Assembly: GCA_015489035.1 (NCBI GenBank)
Contig: WFMP01000214.1
Span: forward strand, 1 to 6,718
Length of the DNA: 6,718 nucleotides
Direction: 5' to 3'
Source: Candidatus Altimarinota bacterium
Lineage (GTDB): Bacteria > Patescibacteriota > Gracilibacteria > Absconditabacterales > Absconditicoccaceae
The position numbers and the translations under genes were made by a program. The notes below the pieces were generated by a model, which was given only the letters and a program-made list of their open reading frames with translations, did no database searches and was not told the origin of the DNA. Shown piece by piece: positions 6,229 to 6,718 of the stretch; within the stretch, counting starts at the first letter, position 1, and each line of letters opens with the position of its first letter.

Positions 6229-6718
6229 TTAATTGTTCTTTTCAATAAACTGTTCAATATCATCAGTTTTTATTTCATTCTCATCATAAAATTTTATTAC
6301 ATCTGTTTTATTAATTCTATCTGATACATATGAAAAAAATATATATAAGAATATTTTATTTATTTCCTTATCATTCAATCTATCTACTTCTTTATATTTA
6401 TTATAAGATACTGAAAAATAGGCTTTCTCGTAATATATAGTATTTACATGATTACATTTGTATTCAAACCTTTTTAATTTTTTATTGTTGATAATATATT
6501 TTTTTGCAGTATTAGTTTTTTTTCTTGAACCCACTAAACTAATATCTTCCTTTTTCCCACATATAGGACATTTCATTATATAATTTGCATCAAAATCATA
6601 TTCTTCCAAATTAATAAAATGAATATTTTCAATGTTTTTTAATACCTGATAAATATATTTTGATTTATTAACTGATAGATTTAATCCAAGAATAGACTGA
6701 TAAAAATATTTTTGATAT
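6229..6718 (-). CDS. Zinc-ribbon-like protein, 5' end outside the window
   Basis: Only the C-terminal 162 residues are visible; the frame has no stop up to the right edge. A TTG at 6607-6609 could start a 126-residue protein, but no Shine-Dalgarno precedes it and 36 more codons upstream stay open with ordinary protein-like sequence, so the gene very probably begins beyond the window. The visible part has CPIC (CxxC, visible residues 50-53) and CNH (CxH, 88-90) about 34 residues apart, a likely zinc-binding knuckle with basic residues between. An acidic helical tail follows. No HxLRH or GH...Y recombinase motif is present, so its C-terminus is not a third tyrosine recombinase. It is first of the visible operon and ends 4 bases before the next start. 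I do not recognise the family; DNA binding in the recombination complex is a reasonable guess. Confidence 0.7.
   Translation of the reverse strand, partial: YQKYFYQSILGLNLSVNKSKYIYQVLKNIENIHFINLEEYDFDANYIMKCPICGKKEDISLVGSRKKTNTAKKYIINNKKLKRFEYKCNHVNTIYYEKAYFSVSYNKYKEVDRLNDKEINKIFLYIFFSYVSDRINKTDVIKFYDENEIKTDDIEQFIEKNN

Noticed and set aside
1..6718. CRISPR array, tRNA, rRNA or riboswitch
   Set aside because: No regularly spaced repeats, cloverleaf, or conserved RNA core was found on either strand by eye.

Overview
The window is a very A+T-rich stretch of bacterial DNA. Hand counts of single 60-base rows run from about 13% to 33% G+C. It uses the standard code and bacterial start signals. The taxon cannot be fixed from sequence alone. 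The style of the ATPase and the composition would suit an Arcobacter-like Campylobacterota or another low-GC bacterium, but this is a weak inference.

Layout, left to right. Positions 1-377 hold no convincing gene. They carry several short inverted and direct repeats, one doubtful 50-codon ORF, and a very good sigma70-type promoter (TTGACA, 17 bases, extended -10 TATACT). That promoter serves a rightward gene at 378-1529 for a P-loop ATPase with a C-terminal winged-helix-like segment. The gene ends 5 bases from the end of a leftward cluster that fills the rest of the window.

The leftward cluster reads, in transcription order: a gene cut by the right edge of the window (end visible to 6229) with a CxxC...CxH zinc-binding pattern; a large protein of about 844 residues (6224-3690) whose C-terminal domain has the tyrosine-recombinase fold but an altered catalytic set; and a protein of about 717 residues (3688-1535) with the complete R-K-H-R-H-Y set. 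Stops and starts of successive genes are 1-5 bases apart, so the three are almost certainly one translationally coupled operon.

The most likely reading is the recombination module at one end of a mobile element that uses several tyrosine-recombinase proteins together. From memory, known modules of this general kind are Tn554 (TnpA/TnpB/TnpC), recombinase-in-trio elements, gamma-mobile-trio islands and strand-biased circularizing elements. In this window the intact recombinase probably does the chemistry. The degenerate one and the zinc-binding protein probably act as structural, DNA-binding or targeting partners. Whether the ATPase is cargo of the element or the neighbouring host gene cannot be decided here, and no attachment site or element end could be proved.
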